Below are positions 1-7,750 of a DNA stretch of 64,000 nt, in pieces. The translations under genes and the position numbers were made by a program. This DNA is from Paenibacillus sp. ACRRY (lineage in GTDB: Bacteria; Bacillota; Bacilli; Paenibacillales; Paenibacillaceae), in the NCBI RefSeq assembly GCF_022346995.1, contig NZ_JAKRNM010000017.1:1-64000 (forward strand), read 5' to 3'. Numbering within the stretch: the first letter of the stretch is position 1; every line of letters starts with the position of its first letter. The notes under the pieces were generated by a model. That model was not told the origin of the DNA, did no database searches, and worked only from the letters and a program-made list of their open reading frames with translations.

Positions 1-105
1 AGCGGAGGGGTTCCACACGTACCCATCCCGAACACGACCGTTAAGCCCTCTAGCGCCGATGGTACTTGGACCGAAGGGTCCTGGGAGAGTAGGACGTTGC
101 CAAGC
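1..105 (+). rRNA. rrf: 5S ribosomal RNA, 3' part
   Basis: The window opens inside a 5S rRNA gene. The sequence contains the conserved CCGAACACG, TTAAGCCC and GCGCCGATGGTA segments and ends in GGACGTTGCCAAGC, as Bacillales 5S genes do. Aligned with the usual length of about 117 nt, roughly 12 nt of the 5' end lie outside the window. It is presumably the last gene of an rRNA operon, and no tRNA gene follows it. Confidence 0.95.
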
Positions 106-108
106 AAA

Positions 109-142
109 GAACCACTGCCGAAGATACTCGGTGGTGGTTTTT
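109..142 (+). terminator. rho-independent terminator of the rrn operon
   Basis: An 11-bp stem (ACCACTGCCGA paired with TCGGTGGTGGT, one mismatch) follows the 5S gene directly and runs into a T-rich tract. Confidence 0.8.
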
Positions 143-306
143 ATTTGTTTATAAGGCTGTGTTAAGAGGATGCAAGCGTCATCAGAAGGTAACAGTATTG
201 TTACAGAATATAAGTAAGAAATCAGTATAATAGGACTATGTTAAATATGCTAAAAGTACCTGACCACAGAGCTGTGAAATGTGCAGCTGTGAAAAGGAGG
301 GTGTAT

Positions 307-747
307 GTGTTAAGTTGGCGGAGACTTGGGCTGTATTCATTTCTAATGATTGGTTTGTTGGGTGTGCTTACAGGATGCGGTGATGCAGGACCTTCCTGGA
401 CTTCATATGAAGGCGCAGTCAACGAGAAGAGTTTCCCTGTACCGAAAGTAGCGAATAAATCGGACCAATCCGGAAACAATTCGGAGATGGACTATGTTCG
501 ATATACATTGTCTGGTATTAGTGAGAGCACCAGCTTGCCTGAAGTATATCTAGACGAGATTAAAAGCTGGGGCTGGACGGAGACACAAGCCAAGAGTGCA
601 TCAAATACCTCAAACTCTCTTCGTGTGTTTGCTAAAGAGGGGCATATTGTGCATCTAGCTGTACATGATGGATTCTTTACGCTGATGGTACCTCGAAATG
701 ATACTGCGACAACAACGGTGAAATCCCTTGTTGATGATGAAGAGTAA
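307..747 (+). CDS. putative small lipoprotein of unknown function
   Basis: Predicted 146-residue secreted lipoprotein. I chose the GTG at 307 because AAGGAGG lies at 294-300, six bases upstream; the longer frame from 238 has no ribosome binding site. The N-terminus has two arginines, a hydrophobic stretch (about residues 9-22) and a lipobox LTGC with the modified cysteine at residue 24. The mature part is polar and contains no motif I recognise. A possible TATAAT at 226-231 lies upstream and a terminator follows. It stands alone between the rRNA operon and the gene-free stretch. The localisation is well supported; the function is unknown. Confidence 0.75.
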   Translation: MLSWRRLGLYSFLMIGLLGVLTGCGDAGPSWTSYEGAVNEKSFPVPKVANKSDQSGNNSEMDYVRYTLSGISESTSLPEVYLDEIKSWGWTETQAKSASNTSNSLRVFAKEGHIVHLAVHDGFFTLMVPRNDTATTTVKSLVDDEE

Positions 748-794
748 GCGTACGGTTTGTTTTGTAACATTGTAATGTTCAGACGATACAAGTT

Positions 795-820
795 CCCGTA
801 AGCCTACGGGGGCTTTTTTT
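795..820 (+). terminator. rho-independent terminator after the lipoprotein gene
   Basis: The stem CCCGTA / TACGGG with a 4-nt loop is followed by GG, C and seven T residues. Confidence 0.8.
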
Positions 821-1153
821 ATTTCGGTGAAGAGGAGATACGCTGCGTTAGTTTAGAAGGCTATAAGTCCTTCCTAAACCTGATCCAGATAACTTGAGCT
901 TCATAAGCTGCCAAGTTAATTTACGTACCATGGGCTCCATATGCTCCTGTATTAGAGGGAGGGCCCTAAAGTAGCATTTATGGGCGTGTAGCGATCTCAG
1001 TCATGGCAGTCCAAGACACTAGATAAAGTGTAGAGACACGAGCTAAGAGTAGGTTTGAGGCGAAGAGGAGCAGAAGTATAGCTGCTTATGGAGTTAGCCT
1101 AACAGCTAAAGTGTCTGATCAACAGATAGAGGAGAGAACGGGACTAAAATAAG

Positions 1154-1238
1154 TGGGGATAACCTTGATCGCTTGTACCCACGCTGTGGATAAAAGGAAG
1201 GTTAGCTAGAACAAACAAAGGTTATCCACTGTGGATAA
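1154..1238. promoter_or_regulatory. cluster of four DnaA-box-like 9-mers
   Basis: Two perfect DnaA boxes (TGTGGATAA, complement of TTATCCACA) lie at 1185-1193 and 1230-1238. Two more with one mismatch are TGGGGATAA at 1154-1162 and TTATCCACT at 1222-1230. The last pair is back to back in the inverted repeat 1214-1246. A given 9-mer is expected about 0.5 times on both strands of a 64-kb window, so this density is unlikely by chance. DnaA binding is inference. Confidence 0.5.
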
Positions 1239-1246
1239 CCTTTGTT
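1214..1246. repeat. 16-bp inverted repeat with 1-nt spacer
   Basis: The arms at 1214-1229 and 1231-1246 are perfect reverse complements centred on T1230, with AAAGGTTATCCAC as the core. As RNA it would form a stable hairpin followed by TATTTATT and could act as a terminator. As DNA it pairs two DnaA-type boxes head to head. Confidence 0.7.
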
Positions 1247-1372
1247 ATTTATTAAAGAGTAGGAATGCTCGATTGCTTATGAAGACCAAAGGCCATTTTT
1301 TAAGACAAGCTGGGAGCATGGTTTATGTATTGCACTTGTACATAATGCTTTTTTAGAAATGAGGTAAGGCGT

Positions 1373-1897
1373 TTATTGCAGATAGTACGAAACGTCCTCT
1401 TCATTTAGTTTGATTAATCCGTCTTTGCGTTCACGTGAGAGAATCATAACCACGTACAGACGGGGGAAGAGCAGCCACAGATGCCAGAAAATCAGTGAAA
1501 GCGTGAAGGACAGCGGAGACCAGATCAGGCAAACGGTAATGATGCATAGTCCAATCCAGCTCATGTTCAAATGTACTCTGACAAACATACGGTAGCTAAA
1601 GTGCTGATCCGGAATGTAACCTAACCAAGGCATATGGAAGTTCCAGCGCCAGCGTTTGGCATAAGAAGCACGGACCAGAAGCAATATGGTTCTGGCAATG
1701 ACATAATGAATCCAAAGGGTGATCGGCCCTGCCAGCAGAAAAAAGAAGAGGCCGGTCCAGGAGAATGCCAGTAAATTAAAGAAGAGCATAATGATAGGCA
1801 AGCACAGATAACTGTAGATGACACTGCGGGCAATAGCCTTTTTTTTCAGAAGCCGGTATTGATAAAATGTAGCTTTATTCTCCGGTTCAGCGGTCAT
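1373..1897 (-). CDS. multi-pass membrane protein of unknown function
   Basis: The protein has 174 residues. A strong AAAAGGAGG precedes the ATG at 1897. Hydrophobic stretches at about residues 25-45, 47-75, 112-130 and 130-152 suggest four membrane segments. These are separated by a basic, aromatic loop around residues 80-100 (Trp, Arg and His rich), and a charged tail follows. I recognise no family. It is transcribed against its neighbours and stands alone. It is a real gene on RBS strength and composition; its function is unknown. Confidence 0.75.
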   Translation of the reverse strand: MTAEPENKATFYQYRLLKKKAIARSVIYSYLCLPIIMLFFNLLAFSWTGLFFFLLAGPITLWIHYVIARTILLLVRASYAKRWRWNFHMPWLGYIPDQHFSYRMFVRVHLNMSWIGLCIITVCLIWSPLSFTLSLIFWHLWLLFPRLYVVMILSRERKDGLIKLNEEDVSYYLQ

Positions 1898-2372
1898 ACG
1901 ATTAAAAATCCTCCTTTTGGGATCACGTTCGTGTGTGGACGTATGCTTATTACGTTGCTGTCATGTAAATGATCCATATGCGTATATGAACCTTGGAAGC
2001 GCTGTAGGGATAATGTACAAGTTTAAGAGTAGGAGACCTCATACAAGTATATCCTCGAACATATCGGCTGTCAGGTTCTGATGTATTATATATCGGCTGA
2101 AAATCAAAGTTTTTTTAAGATTATAGAATATAAGTTTTTAGTGGAGCCGAAGGTGAAAGTGTACATAAGAGGGAGGAGTTAATTTTATGGAGAGCATGAG
2201 GACAGAAAAGTACGAGCGGTATGCGATTTATTGAACTTTTGAATCGGTACAGACACCCAATGGGTGTTGGGCGAATATATATATTTTACAGAAAGAAAGC
2301 ACTATGAAAAGGTTTAAAATAATAGAAACTGTGCAATACTGATAGTAAACGTAAAACAAGGTGGGATGGTTG
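1898..2372. other. gene-poor interval between the membrane protein and gin
   Basis: This 475-bp interval has no substantial ORF. Visible items are a direct repeat ATATCGGCTG (near 2060 and 2090, about 30 bp apart), a short ORF at 2187-2234 with a good GGGAGGAG site, and a small ACACCC/GGGTGT hairpin near 2250-2266. I could not place the promoter of gin with confidence. Confidence 0.5.
2187..2234 (+). CDS. possible 15-residue peptide ORF
   Basis: An ATG is preceded by GGGAGGAG at the usual distance and encodes 15 residues before TGA. A small hairpin lies just downstream. It may be a leader peptide for gin, a decayed gene start or chance; only the ribosome binding site supports it. Confidence 0.25.
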   Translation: MESMRTEKYERYAIY

Positions 2373-2558
2373 ATGGAAGAACACACCGAACACACATGTA
2401 TTATCTGCGAACAGAAAAAAAGAGAAGGCATTTTTATTGTATCTGAATTTATATGCGATGCTTGCGAAGCAGAGATGGTTCATACTGATGCACAGGATGC
2501 CAAATATAATTATTTTATACACCAAATGAAACAGATTTGGGTGCAAAAAAACGCATAA
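2373..2558 (+). CDS. gin: sigma-G inhibitor Gin (CsfB)
   Basis: This 61-residue protein belongs to the Gin/CsfB family, anti-sigma factors that restrain sigma-G (and sigma-E) until the right stage of forespore development. It carries the family's zinc-binding layout with two CxxC pairs at C9/C12 and C28/C31, 15 residues apart, then an acidic and hydrophobic helix. I chose ATG 2373 because AAGGTGGG at 2358-2365 sits seven bases upstream; an in-frame GTG at 2361 overlaps that site. Its position just before yaaO and tmk matches csfB in B. subtilis. In B. subtilis it is a sigma-F gene, but I could not find a clear sigma-F promoter here. A terminator follows. Confidence 0.88.
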   Translation: MEEHTEHTCIICEQKKREGIFIVSEFICDACEAEMVHTDAQDAKYNYFIHQMKQIWVQKNA

Positions 2559-2600
2559 TGACCATAAACCGAAACATCCATTGATGTAGGTGTATTCAGG

Positions 2601-2619
2601 GGCCCATAGGGCCTTTTTC
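2601..2619 (+). terminator. rho-independent terminator of gin
   Basis: GGCCC ATA GGGCC is followed directly by five T residues. Confidence 0.8.
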
Positions 2620-2847
2620 TGTTTGGTACGGGGAAATGTAGAACAGAGGATTGTGAAGAAGCCGTGGATTTGGCAAAAAGACTGATATAATAAAAGGGTT
2701 ATTGAGGAACAGAATAAGAGTAATCTTGTGCTTTTCACTTAATACCTTATTGAGAGAGGGACAGTTCGCAAAAGAGCCCTTATTATAATAGGAAGTTAAA
2801 GAGCAAACGTGAATCCAAATTTAATGATTATATAGGAAGGTAATTCT

Positions 2848-4533
2848 ATGAAATACAAACCATATCATGCTCCTTTGTACGAGGCTCTGCTTCATTACCA
2901 GGAGTCGGGAAATCGTTCTTTTCATGTGCCTGGGCATAAGAATGGACAAGCTTATCGAGGTTGGATGAATCCAGAAAATAGGAAGCAGCACGGAAGTTCT
3001 GACGTTATGCCAATGGCGGCCTTTCTCGACATGATGCAGATAGATGTAACGGAAATAACCGGTACGGATGATCTCCATCATCCAGAAGGGGTGATTCTGG
3101 GAGCTCAACAGCTGGCTGCTGATTGTTTTGGTGCGGAGGAGAGCTTCTTCCTTGTGGGTGGTAGTACGGCTGGTAATTTGGCTATGCTGCTAACAGTGTG
3201 TGATGAGCCAAACAGCATTGTACTAGTACAACGTAATGTACATAAATCAGTCATTCATGGGCTGATGCTTGCTGGCGCCAGAGCTGTGTTTCTGGAGCCA
3301 CATGTTGATCCATCCAGCGGACTTGCTGTTATGCCGTCGGTAGAGACGGTCGGGGCTGCTGTCCAGGCATATCCTGAGGCAAAGGGGGTACTAGTTACTT
3401 TGCCGAATTATTACGGCATGGGCGCTGATCTGACGCCCATAGCCGACATATGTCACGCTGCTGGCATGCCACTGCTCGTGGACGAAGCGCATGGCGCACA
3501 TTATGGACAGCATCCAGAGCTGCCTGCTTCAGCCCTGTCATGCGGAGCGGACGGGGTGGTGCAGTCGACCCATAAGATGCTGTCTGCCTTCACCATGGGA
3601 GCCATGCTGCACATACAGGGACCGTTGTTGAATCGGTCCCTGCTGAGGCAGCGTCTGGCCATGGTGCAGAGCTCAAGCCCATCATACCCGGTGATGGCTT
3701 CGCTTGATCTTGCACGCCGCCTGCTGCATGTGCAGGGCGCAGACACTTTCACGGCGGGGCTTGCCGCCGTGGATGCTTTCAAGCGCGGCCTTGCAGAGCT
3801 GCCGCGCTTTCAGCTGCTGCAGCCTGTGCAGGCGCTGCAGCAAGAGCAGCCAGCCGAGGCAGAGCCGGCTGCTGGCGGTAACAGGGCCGCCGATGCATCG
3901 GGGCGGCCAACAGCACCTCCCGCGGCGGCGATGCCATCTGCCGCGGGTTACACCGCTCAGGACCCGTTCAAAGCCGTCATATATGACGGGGCGGGGGTAC
4001 TGAGCGGTTATGGGCTGCAGCAGCAGCTGGAAGCATACGGCTGCGTGCCCGAGATGAGCGACGAACGGTACGTCGTCCTGCTCTTCAGCCTTGGCTCAAC
4101 GCGAAGTGACGCTGAGCACCTGCTGCAGGCGTTAGAGCGCATTAGTCAAGCCAATGAGAATGAGCTTAGACAAAGCCTGAACGAGCGACCAACGCAAGCT
4201 CCGAAGAAGGCAGTTCACTATATTTCCACGTGGAACAATTTACTAGATGCATCGGTGAAGTCCTTTTCAGAGCCTATATCATTCTCCCTACAACCTATAT
4301 CAGAAAAAGACACAGCAGAAGTTGAACTCGAAGACTGTGCAGGCTATCGATCCGCTGAGATGATTATTCCGTACCCTCCAGGAATCCCAATTCTATATGC
4401 CGGGGAACGAATAAGTCCTGCTACAGTGAAACGTATAAAGCTTCTGAGGGATGAAGGGGCGAGGTTTCATGGTGCAGCGGATGGCACTCTTCGCTCATTG
4501 AAGATCATGAAAGAAGGGGAGAAGTTAAGTTAA
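2848..4533 (+). CDS. yaaO: Orn/Lys/Arg decarboxylase-family PLP enzyme (YaaO)
   Basis: A 561-residue cytosolic fold-type-I PLP enzyme, related to SpeA-type arginine and lysine decarboxylases; the substrate is not certain. Family motifs are HVPGHKNG (residues 26-33), the TGTDDLHHPEG segment near 73-83, DEAHGAH (212-218) and the PLP lysine in STHK (K243). AGGAAGG precedes the ATG. The family is usually about 480 residues; the excess is mostly an Ala/Pro/Glu-rich low-complexity linker at about residues 328-372, absent from typical homologues. The segment from about 3430 to 4130 is near 68-70% GC, while the flanks are about 38-45%, so the gene looks mosaic. As in B. subtilis it sits upstream of tmk, but cidA/lrgB intervene here. 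Confidence 0.88.
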   Translation: MKYKPYHAPLYEALLHYQESGNRSFHVPGHKNGQAYRGWMNPENRKQHGSSDVMPMAAFLDMMQIDVTEITGTDDLHHPEGVILGAQQLAADCFGAEESFFLVGGSTAGNLAMLLTVCDEPNSIVLVQRNVHKSVIHGLMLAGARAVFLEPHVDPSSGLAVMPSVETVGAAVQAYPEAKGVLVTLPNYYGMGADLTPIADICHAAGMPLLVDEAHGAHYGQHPELPASALSCGADGVVQSTHKMLSAFTMGAMLHIQGPLLNRSLLRQRLAMVQSSSPSYPVMASLDLARRLLHVQGADTFTAGLAAVDAFKRGLAELPRFQLLQPVQALQQEQPAEAEPAAGGNRAADASGRPTAPPAAAMPSAAGYTAQDPFKAVIYDGAGVLSGYGLQQQLEAYGCVPEMSDERYVVLLFSLGSTRSDAEHLLQALERISQANENELRQSLNERPTQAPKKAVHYISTWNNLLDASVKSFSEPISFSLQPISEKDTAEVELEDCAGYRSAEMIIPYPPGIPILYAGERISPATVKRIKLLRDEGARFHGAADGTLRSLKIMKEGEKLS

Positions 4534-4658
4534 ACCCAAAATATGGGGCAATACTTCTCATTATGTACTCACTCCTTCACTTATTTCTCAATCATTTTAT
4601 TATTCGTACCATCTAAGACATCATGTGCGGTCTGGACATAAGAAAGAAGGGAATTATT

Positions 4659-5081
4659 TTGGATATTCCGATAAAAAAATATACAGGAATAGTCCTGCAA
4701 GTCATGTTAATGTATGGCTTTTATTGGATAGGAACCTGGATACAGTCTATATTGCATCTACCTTTGACAGGCAGCATTGTAGGAATGCTGCTTTTGTTCA
4801 TTGTCATTCAAATGGGGTGGATCAGGATCAGCTGGGGAAGTGAAGGTTCATCCTGGCTACAGTCTAATCTGCAGTTATTGTTTATCCCGCCTACGGTAGG
4901 TATCATTAATCACTTTGATTTCTTTACTGCGAATACAATTCTGCTTGTGTTGGGATTGATCCTCAGTACTCTAGTAACTTGCTTGCTATCTGCCAAAATT
5001 GGTGAGTGGCTCATGACGTGGATAAGATCGCATCGAGACAAGAAGGAGGCGATCACATGTCAACATTCATCATCGGAATAG
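4659..5081 (+). CDS. cidA: CidA/LrgA-family holin-like protein
   Basis: Predicted 140-residue integral membrane protein with four hydrophobic segments, of the CidA/LrgA family. These proteins resemble phage holins and are linked to murein hydrolase export, cell lysis and, in newer work, export of small metabolites. The conserved LTGSIVGMLLLF segment and the PPTVGIINHFDFF segment are present. I prefer the TTG at 4659 with GAAGGGA upstream; an ATG at 4623 in the same frame has no ribosome binding site and would add 12 residues. Its end overlaps the lrgB start by 25 bp, so the two are translationally coupled. Whether it is the Cid or the Lrg paralogue cannot be told from sequence. Confidence 0.85.
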   Translation: MDIPIKKYTGIVLQVMLMYGFYWIGTWIQSILHLPLTGSIVGMLLLFIVIQMGWIRISWGSEGSSWLQSNLQLLFIPPTVGIINHFDFFTANTILLVLGLILSTLVTCLLSAKIGEWLMTWIRSHRDKKEAITCQHSSSE

Positions 5082-5749
5082 CTATGATTGCTCTGACTGT
5101 GGCCTTGTATATCCCGGCAACTCGTCTATATAAGAAGGTAAAGTGGCCAATTCTTATGCCTGTATTAACAACAACGGCAGTAATTGTAGTTATTCTGCTT
5201 ATTACAGGAATTAAACTGGATACCTATATGCTGGGTGGTAAATGGATACAGGATCTTCTGGGGCCTGCGGTCGTTTCCTTAGCCTTCCCTTTATCCAAAC
5301 ACATGGATGTGTTGAAACGGAACGTCATTCCTATTCTAGGTGGTACGCTTGGAGGGAGCATCGTAGGGATGTTTACCGGAGCATCGGTAGCTCTGCTGCT
5401 TGGTTATCCCAAAGATATCGTGATCGCCTTACTGCCAAAGTCAGTCACTACTCCTGTTGCCATCCAGTTGGCAGATCAGGCAGGAGGCAACGCATCATTT
5501 ACGTCTCTATTTGTAATGATTGCCGGTTTTTCGGGGATATTACTTGGGCCGCTAATGATGAAATGGATTCGAATCAAGGATAATAGTGCATATGGCATTG
5601 GACTCGGCTCAGCATCTCATGCACTTGGCATGGCCAGATCTTTTGAATATGGCGAGAACGCTGTAGCATTAAGCTCCGTCTCCATGATTGTCAGTGCGAT
5701 AGCTGGATCATTGTTCCTTCCCTTATGGGTATCCATTATCTATGGTTGA
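5057..5749 (+). CDS. lrgB: LrgB/CidB-family membrane protein
   Basis: A 230-residue multi-pass membrane protein of the LrgB/CidB family, the obligate partner of CidA/LrgA. Conserved pieces include the GPAVVSLAFPL segment, the LPKSVTTPVA motif, and the SASHALGMARS segment near the C-terminus. The start at ATG 5057 follows GAAGGAGG; the upstream in-frame ATG at 5006 lies deep inside cidA and is less likely. It ends before the tmk promoter. Together with cidA it forms a two-gene unit inserted between yaaO and tmk; B. subtilis lacks it at this place. Confidence 0.9.
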   Translation: MSTFIIGIAMIALTVALYIPATRLYKKVKWPILMPVLTTTAVIVVILLITGIKLDTYMLGGKWIQDLLGPAVVSLAFPLSKHMDVLKRNVIPILGGTLGGSIVGMFTGASVALLLGYPKDIVIALLPKSVTTPVAIQLADQAGGNASFTSLFVMIAGFSGILLGPLMMKWIRIKDNSAYGIGLGSASHALGMARSFEYGENAVALSSVSMIVSAIAGSLFLPLWVSIIYG

Positions 5750-5783
5750 CCGGTCTTCTCTATTGAAAATATTGGCGGAATAG

Positions 5784-5812
5784 CTGACCACTATCGCTTG
5801 ATCATGTATAGT
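5784..5812 (+). promoter_or_regulatory. candidate sigma-A promoter of the tmk operon
   Basis: CTGACC and TATAGT are separated by 17 bp, about 160 bp before tmk. Each hexamer matches consensus at four or five of six positions. Confidence 0.4.
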
Positions 5813-5975
5813 ATTATAGTAAGAAGCTTGTACAACATGGCCCAAAGAACAATACCATGATCATGAACATACACCTCTGGGCGTGTCATTTCATAATCTG
5901 AAGTAGTAAGATCAGGCCATATAACATTCACAGCAGGGTAAGATGCCATTATCGACATAGAAAGCAGGGAAGCAT

Positions 5976-6623
5976 ATGCAGGGCAGAGGTAAATTCATTA
6001 CGTTGGAAGGGGGAGAAGGGTCCGGTAAAACAACGATGATCAGCAGATTGGGTTCTTACTTCGAGGAACAGGGTATACCTTACGTAGTTACTCGTGAACC
6101 TGGCGGGATCGAGATCGCGGAGAAAATACGTGCAATTATCCTTGACCCTCTCCATACAGCAATGGATGCACGTACCGAAGCACTGCTCTATGCAGCTGCA
6201 CGCAGCCAGCACTTGGCCGAGAAGGTGGAACCGGCGCTGAAGGCAGGCAAGACGGTCATCTGTGACCGCTTTGTCGACAGCAGTCTGGCATATCAAGGTC
6301 ATGCACGTGGGCTCGGAATAGAGAATGTCTGGGCCATTAACCGGTTCGCAATAGGTGAACTCATGCCCGATGTTACACTATATCTGGACATCGAGCCTGA
6401 AGCTGGTCTTTCCCGGATTGATGCCCACGATGGACGTGAGGTAAACCGTCTTGATCTAGAGAGCCTGGAATTCCATCGTAAGGTTCGGGAGGGGTACTTC
6501 CTGTTGAAGGAACAATTCCCGGAACGAATCCATGTTATTGATGCTTCCAGACAACCTGATGAAGTCGCTGCAGCATTGATTTTGTCGTTAGAGACAGGGA
6601 TTTTGAAGGATTTTGGCGAGTAA
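5976..6623 (+). CDS. tmk: thymidylate kinase
   Basis: dTMP kinase phosphorylates dTMP to dTDP for DNA synthesis. The 215-residue protein has the usual length. Its P-loop is GGEGSGKT at residues 12-19, and the DR(F/Y)xxS motif is CDRFVDSS at 96-103, holding the nucleotide-binding aspartate and arginine. The start is ATG 5976; AGCAGGGAAGC upstream is a weak ribosome binding site. It leads a replication cluster with darA, yaaR, holB, ricT and yabA, as in B. subtilis. Confidence 0.97.
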   Translation: MQGRGKFITLEGGEGSGKTTMISRLGSYFEEQGIPYVVTREPGGIEIAEKIRAIILDPLHTAMDARTEALLYAAARSQHLAEKVEPALKAGKTVICDRFVDSSLAYQGHARGLGIENVWAINRFAIGELMPDVTLYLDIEPEAGLSRIDAHDGREVNRLDLESLEFHRKVREGYFLLKEQFPERIHVIDASRQPDEVAAALILSLETGILKDFGE

Positions 6624-6682
6624 CTGTCTAATATATAGACAGGGCATTTCAAAGGTGCTTATTCTGAAGGAGGTTATGCAGG

Positions 6683-7012
6683 ATGAAACTGATTGTTGCG
6701 ATTATACAGGATAAAGACAGCAACCGATTATCCAGCGCATTGGTCAAAGCTAATTTTCGTGCAACGAAATTGGCCAGTACCGGTGGATTTTTGAAGGCAG
6801 GCAACACGACGTTTATGATCGGTGTCGATGATGGTCAAGTCGAGTCCGTAATGAATGTCATTCGCAGCAGCTGTAAGGTTCGTGAACAGCTCGTGACTCC
6901 GGTCACACCGATGAGCGGAACAACCGACTCTTACCTGCCGCTGCCTGTTGAAGTCCAAGTGGGTGGAGCTACCGTGTTTGTTCTGCCAGTGGATCGTTTT
7001 GAACACTTCTAA
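6683..7012 (+). CDS. darA: cyclic di-AMP receptor DarA (PII-like)
   Basis: A 109-residue PII-like trimeric signal protein (YaaQ/DarA) that binds the second messenger c-di-AMP. The opening MKLIVAIIQDKD, the N-F-R-A-T-K-L-A-S-TGGFL segment (ligand-site loop) and the TTFMIGVDD strand are typical. GAAGGAGGTT precedes the ATG at ideal distance. Its output partner is not known from the sequence. A c-di-AMP riboswitch occurs at 15262-15508, so two c-di-AMP outputs lie in one window. Confidence 0.95.
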   Translation: MKLIVAIIQDKDSNRLSSALVKANFRATKLASTGGFLKAGNTTFMIGVDDGQVESVMNVIRSSCKVREQLVTPVTPMSGTTDSYLPLPVEVQVGGATVFVLPVDRFEHF

Positions 7013-7100
7013 TGAAGCATTCTGTGTCTATGATGCAAAATGATTGCTGGTGTTCTTAGGCGACTTATATGCGTCCTTCTTGATAACAGGAATCGGCGCT

Positions 7101-7154
7101 TTCCGTCCGAAATTAGGCCATCTCATGAAGGGAATGTTTCTTTTTCGGGCGGAA
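7101..7154. repeat. inverted repeat between darA and yaaR
   Basis: TTCCGTCCGAAA (7101-7112) can pair with TTTCGGGCGGAA (7143-7154), 12 bp with one G-U. The rest of the 285-bp gap (7013-7297) shows no ORF or clear promoter. There is no T-run, so a terminator is doubtful. Confidence 0.35.
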
Positions 7155-7297
7155 GTTGACTACCAAGCAGGTTAATGGTGGCAAGTTTTATCTACCATTA
7201 TATATAGAGACTCATACAAGGGTATCTTCCACGCACAGGCGCAGCGCGCACTGTGCTGATGGTCGATGGCCTACTATACTAGAAAGCAGGCATATCG

Positions 7298-7741
7298 ATG
7301 AAAATCAATCCTGGATTCAGGCCGATGCAGAGTGGGATCAATTCTACGGACTCCAGTTCCAAACCGGTTCAATCCAAAAGTTTCTCTGACATGATGAGTC
7401 ACCAGGGCGAACGAGCCTCACAAGCCGAGCTTAACCGCCGACTAAGTGAAATTCAGATGCAGGGCGATCGCTTGGCACGTTCCATGACGATTCGTGAACT
7501 GAAAGCATACAAGCAGCTTGTCAAAAGATTTCTGGAAGAAACGGTTCGCCGGGGTGTATCCATGAAAGAGACCAGAGGATGGGATCGGCGGGGCAGAGGA
7601 AAAAGATACAAGCTAATCGATGAAATCGACTCTGCGCTGTTATCCATGGCTGATGAACTGCTCGAAACGGAAGAAGGTAAAATCACGTTATTACAACAAG
7701 TAGGAGAAATTCGGGGAATGCTTATTAATTTAAGCTTCTGA
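7298..7741 (+). CDS. yaaR: YaaR family protein (DUF327)
   Basis: A 147-residue, mostly helical, charged protein of the YaaR/DUF327 family found between darA and holB in Bacillales. The central part, RSMTIRELKAYKQLVKRFLEE followed by a conserved R-G-(K)-RYKLIDEID segment, is family-typical. No biochemical role is established that I can state. The N-terminal 40 residues are Ser/Gln rich and look disordered. It ends 9 bp before holB, so they are co-transcribed. Confidence 0.88.
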   Translation: MKINPGFRPMQSGINSTDSSSKPVQSKSFSDMMSHQGERASQAELNRRLSEIQMQGDRLARSMTIRELKAYKQLVKRFLEETVRRGVSMKETRGWDRRGRGKRYKLIDEIDSALLSMADELLETEEGKITLLQQVGEIRGMLINLSF

Positions 7742-7750
7742 GGAGGAAGT

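Larger units (their letters stand above)
845..1250 (+). ncRNA. candidate structured RNA region (unassigned)
   Basis: This stretch is stop-rich in all frames and has no plausible ORF, but holds well-formed stems. They are: 851-860 with 869-879 (one bulge); 891-901 with 905-917; a nested set with outer helix AGACACT/AGTGTCT (1014-1020 with 1110-1116), TAGCT/AGCTA (1079-1083 with 1104-1108) and GTTA/TAAC (1093-1096 with 1100-1103); and a near-perfect 15-16 bp stem at 1214-1246 followed by a T-rich tract. The nested helices abut on their 3' sides, as in folded RNAs. I do not recognise it as RNase P RNA, tmRNA, 6S, SRP RNA or a known riboswitch, and saw no clear promoter. It could equally be a DNA-level site, given the DnaA boxes inside it. 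Confidence 0.35.
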
